Notes: generated from the sequence alone by a model not told the origin. A DNA stretch of 64,000 bases from Herpomyces periplanetae (GCA_009733715.1 WMKJ01000068.1:1-64000); one strand, 5' to 3'; counted from the first letter of the stretch, positions 1-12,093 are shown. Numbers and translations are program-made.

Positions 1-3000
1 GAGGTGGGGATTTACGAAAACCTTGAGCATCCCGATTTAGAGTTGACCTGCTTTCCCAAGGTCAGTAATAACACCCGGCATTGTTGGGAGTCAAAGCAAT
101 TAAAAGGATTGTTAAAACTATTTGGTGAACTCACAAATTTAAGAGGTTGTTATAAAAGTGGTCAATTACATTCCGCTGGTATGAAACTCTTGATGTCAGG
201 AGACGTTGATATCCAGCGATCAGCTCTGCGGTTAATATTGAAATGGAAAAATCCCATCTTAGCCAAGTATGAAGATGTATTGTTTAAAATCTTCGATGAT
301 AACGGACTTCGTGAACACTTGACTAGCTTCATTGGCAGTAATGATGAAAACCTGCTTAAACGGGAAGATAAGTATGATGTTATGCCTGTAGTTTTACGCA
401 TACTATTTGGTAGATTGGTTAGCAAAGTGGGCAAGTTTGCTAGTGGTCAAGGTGGACTTGACGGACGCCGAAAGAGTCTATTATCGATTATTTGTCAATT
501 AGACTGTGAAGATATTCGAGATTTTGTGAAAATAGCCCTAGGTCGACTGACCGGAATCCGGCTAATTCATGGGGGAAGTTTAGATAGGCAAGCGTATAGC
601 GAGCTAAGAATGGAAGAAAGAAAAATACTTGGTGTTGTTAACATGTTGCATGAGTTATTGGAAATTTTGGGAGCAACAATGGGGGATTTAGCAGTGGAGG
701 TCATTGAGCCAATATTATATTGCTTATACCATGGTGTAGGAGTTGGTGAGGATGGGGCAACGATGATGAATAGTTCAGTAGCCAAGATGATCAGGGTCCT
801 ATCGTTCAAATGTTTGGTATTGCTATTCAAAAACGGTGAAAAGATTGAGTGGGATAGTTACGTTAGATCGATGTACGATGAGGTAGTATGCCGGCAATTT
901 GATCGAATGTCCAAGGAAATGACTCAATCAGTATCTGGTATGTTTAAGTTGTTTGGAGCATGGAGTGAAAGGGAGCAGTATGTTAAATATTTGGATTACG
1001 ATGTTCGAACAATGGAAGAGCTTGCCAATTGCATAAAGTCAGAAACAACCAAAGTCGACGTTATTAAATTCATCATTGAAGAAGTCATTGACAAACTTCA
1101 TGGAGTCGCCATACAAAATCGGAATGATGGTGGCGATGGGGGACCAGCTGAGCGGATTCTGAAGAGAATAAGTGGAATATTTTTGGATAGTATTTATCAA
1201 GTATTACAAGGGGAAGCTGAGGAGAAGTTATACGAAGCAGGTGTTGGCGCAGTTGTAACACTATCGGCATACATTGAAGAAGGTACTGGCAAGGAAGAGG
1301 TGTTGCGGGGAGTCACACGAATTTTATTGCAGGGAGGCAAAGCAAAGATTGGGCATCGACTACAGTTAGAATGTTATCGACTTATCTGTCGATATCTGGG
1401 GGTTTGTCAATCAGTTAAGTATGACACACTGGAAAGTGTAATTGAGGCGGTTGCAAAGGGATTGAGAGAGATTGAATCGTTAACTGGTCGGGAATTATTA
1501 TGTGAAACTTTGGAAGCGGTTAACAAAGTTTCAAGGAATTTGGAGAGAGGGGTAGAACTGAGTCGCGAACTCAATTGGCGATCAAGAGAAATAATAGATG
1601 ATGTATGCTATGAGCGGAGAGGGGCGGGGTTTACACGTCTAACGGAAACTTTGTACAAGGAGATGAATACATGGGATTGGACCGTTGTACTGGGGAGTTT
1701 GTTGCATTTTTTACGACAGTCAAGTGACACGGCAACAAGAATTAGTGCAGTATACTCGTTGGAGAAGTTTATCGGGATTGCGAGCAAGAAATCCGAGGAA
1801 GAAAATCGTAAGGAGTACGTGAAACTAATCGAGAAAGTTTTATTACCGGAGGTGCGACGAGGTGTTCGTTCAAAAGATGAATTAAAACGTACAGACTGGA
1901 TAAAAGTACTGGGCGAGGTTGTTAGGGTATTTGAAGAAGATGAGCGAACAGTATCTGTGAGCGGACTAAATAAACTTTTAACGAATGAAACGGAAGAATC
2001 ATCATTTTTTAATAATATTATACATATTCAAGTACATCGACGAATAAGAGCGCTGCATCGACTGAGCGAGCGATTGAATCGAATTGATGCAGAGAGGAAT
2101 ATAATATCTTCAAATTTGGTGGGAAATTATTTATTACCTCTTGTGGAGTCGATGATGGGAGAAGGAGGAGATGAAAATTTGCACAATCAATGTTTGAACG
2201 TTATTCCCTTGTTAATATCACGGTTAACCTGGTCGCAAATTCGGTATAATTTGCGAAAGTTGGTGAAGAAGTTATCAACGCAAGAAGGACGACAGAGTAA
2301 AGCGCAGGTAAAATTATTGCGTGGTTATATGTTTGGGATTGATAAATGGCGGGAAAGTAAGGACAATGGGAGTGAAATTGATGAAGGGGAATTGCTGGCA
2401 GAGTTTGGTAAAATCATGGAAGAAATACACTGTCAAGCTGAAGAGCGAATTGATACTCGATTGATTTTGGCATCGGGAATGGGCCGAATACTGAAAGGAA
2501 AAGAATCTAAATCCGTGTCTAATGAGGTTGTTAGATTGGAGCGGTTCCGTTTACTGGGGGATATTTGTGGAATTTTGAAAAGCAAAGGACAAGAAGAGCG
2601 AGATAAGGCTCGTAGGACTTTAACACAAGTAATGAACGACTTGGGGATAGGAAGTATGGGGGATTTATTAGGTGGATTGAAGAGTACACTTCGTCGAGGT
2701 TATCAAAGACATGTGTTAGGATATACGATTCATTATGTATTGATGGGGATGAAGAAGGAATTAAAAGAAGGGGATTTAGACGATTGGGTGGAAGATTTGG
2801 TAAGGATTGCGATGGAAGAATTGTTTAAAGAGTTAAGTGAAGAAAAAGATGCGGAGGGATATGTTAGCCAGATGAAAGAGGTAAAGACATGTAAAGGTTA
2901 TGATACTCTTGAAATTGTGGCAAGATTTGTGACGATTAATCGGGTGGGAAGGATAGTATTGGCGTTAAGGAATGAATTGCACAAACGAATGGGGAATCGA

Positions 3001-6000
3001 GAAATGTGTAAAGTGGATCAAGTACTGCGACGGATACGGATGGGATTTAAGATGAACAAAAGTATGGATGATGTTCGAGCAATTGGGTTTTGCTTTGAAT
3101 TGATTCGAGAGTCGGGCAATTCGGATGGATCACAAGTATATGAAAGTTGTCGTCGAGAGTGTGAGGGGTGTCGGGAAAATTCGGGAGGGAATATTTATTA
3201 TAAAGTTCAAAGTTATAAACTGGTTGGATTTGGAATTGAGTTATTAAAAGAGTTAATGAGTCGATATGAAAGGTTACGACGAGGCGATATTATAGGGGAA
3301 ATATTGCCGCGAATTCGGGAAACGGTTATGATGAATGAAGTTGAAGAAATTCAGATAGCTTCGATGAGGATAATTGGCAAGTTTGTGAATTTGAATATTG
3401 CAAGATTCGGGGATGATTGCCTGGTATTTATAGCTAGTGCTATCAAGGCAATCAAGTATGGAGTGGGAAGTGGAGTTAAGAAGAATGAATTAATTGAAGC
3501 AGCGGTTAAAATGGTGACGATAATTCTTAAGAGTGACCAATGGGGAAGAGTATTTAAAGAAAAGCATATAAAGTATCTTTTGTATAGAATTGGAGAGGAT
3601 TTGGGGAGAATTGTTGGTCTAGGGCAATGTTTAAGGTTATTGGAAGGGATTGTTGAGAATGAGAAGTGGAGGAACATGAAGGAATTGGAGATATTAATGG
3701 AAGAAAAAGTGTTTGGATGGATGATTGGTGATGGGGGAGGAGAAACAGAGGAAAGGCGAGCCAATTTAAGATGGGTTTACCTTAAATATTTAACGAGGAA
3801 ATTTGAAGATAAGGGAGGCGTAAAGAGAAGAATGTTATTTTGGAAGCGAATATCCCAAATTATTCTTTCGGGGGAATTCGATGATAATTTAACCAGAGTC
3901 TCAAAGGATTCAGCCATGAAAATGATTGAGATGTTTTTAAATGGAGTGAGAAATTCCAAAGTGATGACAATAGAACCTTTAACGATGAAGACGATATTCT
4001 GCGGCTTAGTAGATATTTTGGCAATGGAATATCGCGAAGAAGGTGATGAACAGACCCGGATGACTACTCGAAGGTTATTGAAAGTGATAATAGAGTCTGT
4101 AGAAGGGAATAATTTGGTATTGGAAGAATTGATGAAAATATTGCGGAATGGGATATCCGGTACACATGATGGGGGTAAAATTGAATTTAAAGGAAGTTCG
4201 ATAATTGCTGGACAACTGGATGAAAGTGGTGATAGTATGGTTAAGCGGGAGAAGCGTAGGAAATTACTAGAGGGAGGAGTTTCTTATAAGGCGATTAAAG
4301 ATCTAGGGGAACAGAAGGATTGGAAAAAAGCTTGCAATACGGTACAAGATAAGAAGGAAAGGAAAGGTTGTAAAGATCACGGAGAAGAAGTTCGTGGGGG
4401 CCGTTTATGCGCCATTTTAGAATGTTGGGGAATCTACTTCGGCCAGTTTTCAAGAAAACAAGCATTAAAATTATCCGCAATCCATAAAGGACAAATCAAG
4501 CCCGAAGTTAACCTTTATAATGAAAGTGTATATTTGAAACAAAACCATCATGCTGAACAGAGCGGCATAAATTGCGAATCAGACTCAGGTATACAAAATC
4601 CAGTTACCCTTCAATCGCGAGAGTCCAGTCCATGTTCGTCAAAAAGTGAAAGTGAACACTCACAGAGTAACTCATCTGAAGTTAAAGAATCGTGTTTTGA
4701 TCATGATAGTGATGAGAAGACTTGTTCATGTGAAAATCCCAAAGCGTCAAAATATTACCCGATTGGGAAATTCGGGGAAGATTTTGTTGAAGGGGAAGAA
4801 ATTTCCACGGCGCTGTGGAGTCCAATTAAGGATTGTGAGGACCATTTCACAGGGATCAGACCTTCAGAATACTATTTGAATCAAGTAAACTACTTTGTCA
4901 ATGGAATTAGTGAGTTCTTGCCGGGCCTTTTCATGGAGCAAGCTACTCAAATTCATCATGATTCTCTCGAACAATTTCACCCTGAATCTCTGCCTTCAAC
5001 ATGGTTGATTGTACTTCAGGCCATGAATACTTTGCTGAACATTGTCCAAAGGTTGAATTATGAAGATATGATGGATCTAGGCGAATCAATTACGACTAAA
5101 TTTCGGAGTTTTACCCTACAATGTTGTCTGTATCCAAATTATCAAATTCAGTTAATTGGTTGTCAACTTGTTTGCCACTTAATGCAAAAAATTAAGAGTC
5201 TTCCTACATGTTCGCACAGTCTACTTCGTAAAAACTCATCTTTACGACATATCTTCCGGGAGAAAGACTTTATTCATTTAACAATAATCTTTATGAATAG
5301 GGTTCGGTCCTATCGTATACAACATGATCAGTTGATTAATTATTCCTTTAAAGTCATCTATTACCTCGGTCTATACTTTGATTCTATTGCCAAACCTTGT
5401 ACATTGTCTGGTACAGAGAGGGTTCTCTGGTTCAAGCATACAGATGGAAAATCTAACCAGGTCCCGAATATATTTAACACTTTACAAAATTCGGGTAATT
5501 TTCAGGATGAATTTACAGGATTCTCGGACGGTGAGGATAAGCCTGGCAAATGCCATTTTACATTAACTACGGATCGTGTTCTTCCCTATATTATATCAGG
5601 CTGCGTAAGAATACTCAAGCATGATCTTTATTCCAGAAATATTGAAACAATCAAGCGACGGTATGCAAGTCTCTGCTTGATCCGGCTATCCTGTGACAAT
5701 TTTACACTGAATAACGTTTATTCGTTAGCTAAATCTATATTATCATCAGTATGGACCATCACACAAACGATTAACCATACTGCCTCAACCGTATCATCAT
5801 CAAAACAACAGCTCGGAATTACGCCTGAATTACACCGGTATAATGACCTTATCCTGGTCGAAGCTCAAGAAATTATTGCTACCTTACAACGACGTCTTGA
5901 TCAATCTACATTCCTTGAGTATATGCAACGTACTCAAAATCTTATTCGCCGTAAACGAGAATATCGCAGAACTACAAAACGCCTCAATAGGGTTAAAGCA

Positions 6001-6108
6001 CCGAAACGTTTGCTGGTCATAAAACAGCGTAAACGTTTATTGGAGAAAGCACGGAGAAAAAGGTTAAACAACGCATTTCGAACTAAACGACATCAAAAGT
6101 TTGTCTAA
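1..6108 (+). CDS. UTP20: U3 snoRNP/SSU processome component Utp20 (5' end outside window)
   Basis: Large HEAT/ARM-type helical repeat protein of the 90S pre-ribosome (SSU processome), needed in the nucleolus for 18S rRNA maturation. The frame is open from the first base, and no ATG near the left edge looks like a true start, so the N-terminus lies upstream. The visible 2,034 or so residues compare with about 2,500 in yeast. Family features seen: an N-proximal segment with KWKNPILAKYEDVL and PVVLRILFGRLVSK, where Utp20 proteins have a 'KNP' and a 'MPVLIRILYGRM'-like stretch, then alpha-helical repeats, and a very basic C-terminal tail (RRKREYRRTTKRL onward) typical of nucleolar Utp20. No intron is needed across 6.1 kb. 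The first 4.3 kb is strongly purine-rich on the coding strand and the last 1.7 kb is not. The gene ends 75 bp from the convergent TIM15 stop. Confidence 0.9.
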   Translation, partial: EVGIYENLEHPDLELTCFPKVSNNTRHCWESKQLKGLLKLFGELTNLRGCYKSGQLHSAGMKLLMSGDVDIQRSALRLILKWKNPILAKYEDVLFKIFDDNGLREHLTSFIGSNDENLLKREDKYDVMPVVLRILFGRLVSKVGKFASGQGGLDGRRKSLLSIICQLDCEDIRDFVKIALGRLTGIRLIHGGSLDRQAYSELRMEERKILGVVNMLHELLEILGATMGDLAVEVIEPILYCLYHGVGVGEDGATMMNSSVAKMIRVLSFKCLVLLFKNGEKIEWDSYVRSMYDEVVCRQFDRMSKEMTQSVSGMFKLFGAWSEREQYVKYLDYDVRTMEELANCIKSETTKVDVIKFIIEEVIDKLHGVAIQNRNDGGDGGPAERILKRISGIFLDSIYQVLQGEAEEKLYEAGVGAVVTLSAYIEEGTGKEEVLRGVTRILLQGGKAKIGHRLQLECYRLICRYLGVCQSVKYDTLESVIEAVAKGLREIESLTGRELLCETLEAVNKVSRNLERGVELSRELNWRSREIIDDVCYERRGAGFTRLTETLYKEMNTWDWTVVLGSLLHFLRQSSDTATRISAVYSLEKFIGIASKKSEEENRKEYVKLIEKVLLPEVRRGVRSKDELKRTDWIKVLGEVVRVFEEDERTVSVSGLNKLLTNETEESSFFNNIIHIQVHRRIRALHRLSERLNRIDAERNIISSNLVGNYLLPLVESMMGEGGDENLHNQCLNVIPLLISRLTWSQIRYNLRKLVKKLSTQEGRQSKAQVKLLRGYMFGIDKWRESKDNGSEIDEGELLAEFGKIMEEIHCQAEERIDTRLILASGMGRILKGKESKSVSNEVVRLERFRLLGDICGILKSKGQEERDKARRTLTQVMNDLGIGSMGDLLGGLKSTLRRGYQRHVLGYTIHYVLMGMKKELKEGDLDDWVEDLVRIAMEELFKELSEEKDAEGYVSQMKEVKTCKGYDTLEIVARFVTINRVGRIVLALRNELHKRMGNREMCKVDQVLRRIRMGFKMNKSMDDVRAIGFCFELIRESGNSDGSQVYESCRRECEGCRENSGGNIYYKVQSYKLVGFGIELLKELMSRYERLRRGDIIGEILPRIRETVMMNEVEEIQIASMRIIGKFVNLNIARFGDDCLVFIASAIKAIKYGVGSGVKKNELIEAAVKMVTIILKSDQWGRVFKEKHIKYLLYRIGEDLGRIVGLGQCLRLLEGIVENEKWRNMKELEILMEEKVFGWMIGDGGGETEERRANLRWVYLKYLTRKFEDKGGVKRRMLFWKRISQIILSGEFDDNLTRVSKDSAMKMIEMFLNGVRNSKVMTIEPLTMKTIFCGLVDILAMEYREEGDEQTRMTTRRLLKVIIESVEGNNLVLEELMKILRNGISGTHDGGKIEFKGSSIIAGQLDESGDSMVKREKRRKLLEGGVSYKAIKDLGEQKDWKKACNTVQDKKERKGCKDHGEEVRGGRLCAILECWGIYFGQFSRKQALKLSAIHKGQIKPEVNLYNESVYLKQNHHAEQSGINCESDSGIQNPVTLQSRESSPCSSKSESEHSQSNSSEVKESCFDHDSDEKTCSCENPKASKYYPIGKFGEDFVEGEEISTALWSPIKDCEDHFTGIRPSEYYLNQVNYFVNGISEFLPGLFMEQATQIHHDSLEQFHPESLPSTWLIVLQAMNTLLNIVQRLNYEDMMDLGESITTKFRSFTLQCCLYPNYQIQLIGCQLVCHLMQKIKSLPTCSHSLLRKNSSLRHIFREKDFIHLTIIFMNRVRSYRIQHDQLINYSFKVIYYLGLYFDSIAKPCTLSGTERVLWFKHTDGKSNQVPNIFNTLQNSGNFQDEFTGFSDGEDKPGKCHFTLTTDRVLPYIISGCVRILKHDLYSRNIETIKRRYASLCLIRLSCDNFTLNNVYSLAKSILSSVWTITQTINHTASTVSSSKQQLGITPELHRYNDLILVEAQEIIATLQRRLDQSTFLEYMQRTQNLIRRKREYRRTTKRLNRVKAPKRLLVIKQRKRLLEKARRKRLNNAFRTKRHQKFV

Positions 6109-6183
6109 TACAAAACTAATTTTCCCCATCAACGTTTAATCACCCCAAATTTGTACAACAAACATTTACAATGCTGTATTCTG

Positions 6184-6838
6184 CTACGTATGACTGTCAT
6201 CCCCAAGAATTTCAACGGCATTTCCCGTGCCCTGGACTTTACGACCTTGAATTAACCGTACACTTTCTCCTTGTCTTTTCATAATATCCTGTATTGTCAT
6301 CCGATGGTCCGAAAATATCTGCTTCCATTAGTTAAGTATAAAAATGTGTTGTCACAATGATAAACTGATCCTTCGATAAGCTTACTTTTAAATTATCACT
6401 TATCAAATGTCGATTTTTGCACTTGGGACACTGTGCAATTACAGTGCCGTGATGATAACCTTGTTTGGATATCTGATGTGTGGAATTTTCATTGCAAACT
6501 TTACATTTAAAACCCAGTATATACTTTGCAGTTTGATGCTTTGATTCACAAGTACTATCCTCATCGGTTTTTACACTCGTTACAATCTCGGATCCGAAAT
6601 CTGACAGTGTTGACCCCAATCTCCAAATATTCTTCAACCCAACCGTAGGTGCACAATTAACAGGATACCGCAAACCTGTTAATTTATGCGCCAATTTCCC
6701 ATGATAATATCTCCCAACGCGTAAACCTCCATATCCCTTGATCAAAATTCTCGTCACAAAGGATCGTGAAATGTCACGTGAAGCAATGTGCTGGAGCCGA
6801 GCAGAACCCAAGAGGAGCGGCGATTGAATAAGAATCAT
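6184..6838 (-). CDS. TIM15: Mitochondrial Hsp70 escort protein Tim15/Zim17/Hep1 (DNL-type zinc finger)
   Basis: Keeps mitochondrial Hsp70 soluble and assists protein import in the matrix. There are two exons: 6838-6386 and 6321-6184, with an intron of 64 nt (donor gtaagc). The junction is in phase 0 and gives 196 residues. Exon 1 has a basic, Ser-rich presequence-like N-terminus. It then carries the zinc ribbon CKVCNENSTHQISKQGYHHG followed by CPKCKNRHLISDNL, which matches the family's CxxC...CxxCKNRHLIADNL. Exon 2 supplies the expected continuation IFSDHRMTIQDIMKRQGE, equivalent to 'WFSDK..TIEDIMKEKGE'. Without the splice the reading frame runs into unrelated sequence, so the intron is well supported. 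The gene is divergent from BUB1 and convergent with UTP20. Confidence 0.93.
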
Positions 6839-7544
6839 TTTAACGGAGAGAGGGAATTTTACTAAATTTATAAACGGAATTAATTATAAGTCATCGCATT
6901 AATGCACAATTCAAATACCATTATCATCTTCATTCCAGCCCGACTATTCCCCTTCAAACCCTCTCCTCCACATCGTCTTACCCAACACACGCGCGCCTAA
7001 GTGTGGCTGTGGAAAGAGTGGCTGAAGCGGGAAAAGGGTTGTAGACACGATCTTCCAATCAAATTCATGAGTTGGAAGGGATGCTTTGGAATTAAACCAA
7101 GAATTATTGCCTTTAGCCAATCGATCGGGTAAGGTCATCGTCAGGTTAATTTATAGTTAATCTATATTTTTTTTTTAAAAAAAAGGTTCAGGTTTACGGT
7201 GATCCGCCGGAGAGGATTCGGTTTGTGTAGGGCTGGCGGGTGTATTGGGTGGAGATTGGGGGAAACCTTACCCGTCAACACGTTCATATTTGAACAACAA
7301 CGAAACTTGTTCCCTGTTTCGATTTACACGTTGGTACACCAAAGTTAAGCATTATCTGCTGTCTTACATGACGACTTCTAAGAGTTGTACAGGACTCTTT
7401 CACTACGCTATTCTTTGATTTTGACAATTTTTGGTTCCCTTCCCTTCTCCCCTCCTCCCTGGGAAAGAAGAAAAAGGCTTTTTTAACGACTGCACTTTGC
7501 AGTTCGCTACGAGCGACTGTTGAACCAGTATAACGCGTTCAATC
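6839..7544. promoter_or_regulatory. Intergenic region between divergent TIM15 and BUB1
   Basis: About 700 bp separate the two divergent start codons, so both promoters must lie here. A T-run followed by an A-run near 7168-7184 is the only obvious low-complexity element. Short reading frames here look random. No RNA gene is seen. Confidence 0.5.
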
Positions 7545-10500
7545 ATGGCAATTCCTTCATCCGTGAACGGCAATACTACTAGGCCAGATTTTGAAATTAA
7601 TGGAATTGAACCCGTTCCATTCGAAGCGTTAGAATGTCTAAAGGAAAATATTCAACCCGTACCAGGTGGACATTCTGCACGAGCACTTGCTCAACATTTA
7701 TCGTCCGGATCATTTGACGGTAGTATTGAAATTACTAGTCAACGTGAACAGCAACGACAAAGTTTTGAACGTGAGCTAGCTGAAAGTGAACGTGAATCCG
7801 ATGATCCGCTATCAGTTTATGAACGTTATGCACGTTGGGCTCTTGATGCGTATCCTACGGCCCAAGCAACTACGTCATCACCAGTTTTGAGTATATACGA
7901 ACGAGCTACGCAAAAATTTTTAGCTGCACAACACTATCATAATGACCCGCGGTACCTGCGCTTATGGCTAACATATATTCACTTATTCGCTGATACACCA
8001 GAGGAAATGTATCGATTTCTAGCGCGACGAGGTATCGGAATTGCCTTAGCTCTGTACTACGAAGAATTTGCAGGATGGCTCGAGGGGGAAAATAGATGGA
8101 ACCAAGCTCGACAAGTTTACGAACTGGGAATATCTCGACAAGCCAGACCGGTGGATAGATTGGTCCGACGTAAAGATATGTTTATGACTCGTTGGGAAGC
8201 ACGTGTTGATCCGAATAATAATGGTCCATCTAGCCCTATACTTTCAGTAATCAGGCCAGCGTTAGTGGAAAAAAGCACTGCAAGCCATGATGAAATTGGA
8301 CACAGTTCGGTTCAATTACAAGGACGAACAAACGGACCAGCAACAAAGAGTAAGATGAGTGTTTTTACTGATACAGGGTCGGATGATGAAACGGAGGAAG
8401 GCAAAAATACATTGATTAAAGAAAGGTCAGGCGATGAGGAATCACCTCCTACATGGCATGGTGGAGAAGGTTTACGAATGCGAAAAAAGGAGAATGATCG
8501 GGATCCAACGAGTTGGACGGCAGCAGAGCCTTACAGGCTGGGGAAAAAAGTGGCGGGCAGCAAGTTAGTGATTTACAAAGACGACGGGGTAAGTTAAGTC
8601 TACTTATTCTTAGATGGTGATCAAAACCACTGCCGCTACCATTGTCGTTGTTGTGAAAAATTAAACATAGTGCGATACAATTTAGTCGAGCCAACACGGC
8701 GGCGGCGGGGGTAAGCGGCAGGGTTATGGTTGAAAGGAAGTGGATGATAATTGTATGAGCTTGAGCGTGTTTACAAAAGCATCGTTTTCTAAACGAATGC
8801 AATGATTGAAAGTTTGGTGGTATACTTTGATGAGAGTAAAACTTAAACTATACGTATATACCAACAGTGTAGACATAGTGTTTATCTAGAGGCATCGACC
8901 AATTAAATGCGGCACAGGAGTTAACGGGAGTAAATACGGCGACAGTGGTCAATACGAAAACGGGGCGAATCGAACGAGCTTTTGTGGATTTTAATGCTGT
9001 GTATCCGTTAGCAGGGGGGAAATTTGAAGATGGTACTAGCAAGTATGAAATGGATAAGGAATACTGTTTTGAAGAATTACGGGCCCAGGCACGCGGATGG
9101 ATTAAACGGTTGGGAGGTGTAAGTGAAGTTGGAAGAGTTGGAACAAAAGGATGGGTGGCAGCGGCAAGTAAAAATGGAATAATAGCAAAGGAAGCTAAAG
9201 GAGAGGGCAGTGGGGTGAATGGATTTGAAAGCAGAAGAGATGAAGATCGGCGTGGTAAAGGACTAATGGTTAACGGTAGAATGGACGCAGTGGGAGATGG
9301 TAATATGAATGATGAGAATGCGAATCCGAGTCGAAGGATAGCGGTCAAAAGTGAAGGAGGGGCGACGAGTTTAACGCAGCGTACTACAGGGCTATCGAGT
9401 TGCGGGAAAGGAGGGAGTATTAACGATGAGAATGATGAGAATGCCAGAATTGTGACAAGAGGGGAGCGTGATGATGGTGGTGGTGGTGGTGGTGGTGGTG
9501 AAAATGGGGATGGTGGGAGGCGTTGTACATCTAAACGAATACCGTGGCGAGATGATGGAGGAAACCGTACTCGTAAGATCAAGTATTTGGATATTGGTAA
9601 AGCTACGGAAGTTGTTAGTACAAGGGGGAGTAATGATACAACAAAGACGGGTAAGTGGAGCAGGGGAAGGGGAGGGATGAGTATGAAGTGAAAAGCTGAC
9701 GAAAGAAAAATGTAGTTCAAGTTAACTTTTCAACGTTGGGTGAAAGAACGGGTAGAATGGGAGGGGGAAAGTCGGGAGAAGTGACCATGACGATTAATAC
9801 AAGGGAGGCTATAAATGAAGTGTACGGAATGTTTAACCAACCGTTAAAGTTACGGGGGGTAGATGAACTGGGGCAGAAGGGTGAAGCGGGCGAACAAGAA
9901 GCCGATTATGCATATGAGGAAGATGAGGAAGTGAACGCAGATGAGTTGGGAGAGAGAGAAGAAAGTGAAGATTCGGATGGTGAGTATACGTATGCAAGTG
10001 AAGGTGATAGCATTGCAGCATCTACATCTACAGTAATGGAAGAGGAGGGTAGAACTGGAATGAATAGATTAGGATTGGGCGGGGAAGGTAGATATTCACG
10101 AATGGGGGAATTTGACGAAGGGTTGACGGGATGGTCAGATTTTAGCGAGGTGGAAGCTAATGAAGCATTGAAGGGTGGTGGTGGTGGTGATGGTGATGGT
10201 GATGATAATGATGATGATGAGAGATCGAAGGCTAGAAAACGAATCAAGTATGATTGGGGAGCAGAACGAATGGGTAAAGAGCGTAATTTAGAGGATTATG
10301 ATTCGTCGCCACTATCATCACCGTTAACGGATGAAGTTGATATGGAAACACCATGGCAAGGGGAAGAGTATCGAGCGGGAATGCGGACACGCCGTCCGTT
10401 TATGACACCAATAGTAGAGAGAACGGAATCATCATTTGGAGGGGGAAATAGTGGGCGTACTAAGAGATTATCACGTTCGGGAATAGTTGGTTCGGAGAAA

Positions 10501-12093
10501 AGTCGAAAGAGAGGTCGCTGTTGGGGAAGAAGGGAAAGTAGAGGAGGAGAACAAGATAAAGGAAGGGATATATCGGCAACACCATGCGAGAATCGAGAGA
10601 TAGAATGGAGAGATGGGGAAGGGAGTAATGAAGAGCAGAGGGAAGATGGGACGGGAGTAAAGGAACAAGATAATGATGCATTAAGCAAGGATGAAAATTT
10701 ATCGGGGCTTAGTGCAGATGGAGAATGTGAAGAGATTGATGAAGATGAACTTGATGGAGGGTTAAAGATGGGATTAATCATTGATCGACAAAAGTGCAAT
10801 CCATGGAATACATTGATTCATAAAATCATACTGGGACGGATTCAGCCGAGTTTAAGCATGTATAAGGGATATTTTGATCATTCAAAGTGTGCCAAAGGAT
10901 TGGCTAACGATGTTCGCAAAGCTGCACAAATAATGAACAGAAATGGAGGAAGTGGACGTCGGTCAGGAGGAAGTATAGGATCAACAGTATCGGAGTATAG
11001 TATACGATTGGAAGGGAGTTTGTACGAATATGTTATACGTCGAGAATTGGGAAAAGGAGCGTATGCACCGGTTTACCTTGCATTTCGGAGTAGAGGAAAT
11101 GATTTGAAGATGATTCGGGGGTCGAGTAAAGAACGACGAAGGAGTTTTAATGGAAGTGGAATGAATGGAGGAGGGGAAAATGATTGTACGGCGATTAAAC
11201 TTGAAGTACCGGGCAGTGCGTGGGAATTTTATATTATTTCACAGGCAAGAATGAGATTGAAAGAGTCTAGAGTATTAAGCTCGATTGTTAAAGTTTATGA
11301 GATGCATTTATACTCGGATGAAAGTTATCTTGTGGAGGAGTTTTGTAGTAGCGGAACATTACTTGATGTAGTAAATGCATCACGAGCGGAAAATCGAGGA
11401 AATAATTATGGTTCGGGAGGAGTTGAAGAGATCATGGCAATGTTTTTTACGGTGGAGATACTGAGAAGTATGGAAGAATTACATGAAATTGGAATTATAC
11501 ACGGAGATCTTAAAGTGGATAATGTATTATTACGATTGGGAAATGGAGAAGATGGGCAGACGGGGATGAACTATGATTTGACGAGTAATTATCAAGTTGA
11601 TGGTCGAGGAGGATGGAAAGAATGGGGGATTAAATTGATTGATTTTGGAAGAGGGATAGATATGAAAGTATATCGAGATGATGTTGAATTCATCATTGAA
11701 AATTGGGATGAACCGTCGATGATGGACTGTATAGAATTGCGGGAAAAGCGAGGATGGACGTACCAGATTGATTACTATGGAGTAGCAGGAATTATTCATA
11801 CGCTATTATTTGGTAAATATTTAGAAGTAATTGAATCGGGAAAAAATGGGAGTGTTAAGTTGTATAAATTCAAGATGGCGTTTAAACGATACTGGCAAAC
11901 GGAAATATGGAGTGAAGTGGTGATGATTTTACTCAATCCCGTGGGACTGGGGGAGAAGTTGCCGTGTACATCACGGATCCGGGACTGTCGGAGGAGAATG
12001 GAGCAATTTTTGGTTGAAAATGGTGAAAAGGGAACGGGATTACGCTGGCTACTTCAAAAAGTCGAAGCCAAAATTAAGGCCCAAAGGCGATGA
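7545..12093 (+). CDS. BUB1: Spindle checkpoint kinase of the BUB1/MAD3 (MadBub) family
   Basis: Kinetochore-bound checkpoint kinase. Exons 7545-8588, 8918-9650 and 9722-12093 join in consistent phase (0, then 1) to give 1,382 residues. Domain order: an N-terminal KEN box in CLKENIQPV (residues 33-35), then the Mad3/Bub1 TPR domain (about 75-225; DPLSVYERYARWALDAYP, WLTYIHLF). A GLEBS-type Bub3-binding motif follows (EYCFEELRA, exon 2), then the Bub1 conserved motif TINTREAINEVYGMFNQPL (exon 3), then an acidic, disordered middle with (GGT)n and (GAT)n tracts coding Gly and Asp. The C-terminal kinase has the glycine loop ELGKGAYAPVYLAF, lysine in TAIKLEVPGSAWEFYI, catalytic loop HGDLKVDN and DFG in LIDFGRGIDMK, all as in Bub1. 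Both catalytic Asp residues are present. The exon 2 acceptor is the less certain one; 8917 was chosen because it keeps phase. The long opposite-strand frames here are low-complexity shadows. Confidence 0.93.

Noticed and set aside
8848-9720. 290-codon minus-strand open frame rich in Pro/Ser/Leu
   Set aside because: Antisense to the disordered middle of BUB1; the poly-Pro part is the complement of the (GGT)n tract.
9906-10799. Several Ser-rich minus-strand frames
   Set aside because: Shadows of the acidic, (GAT)n-containing part of BUB1 exon 3.
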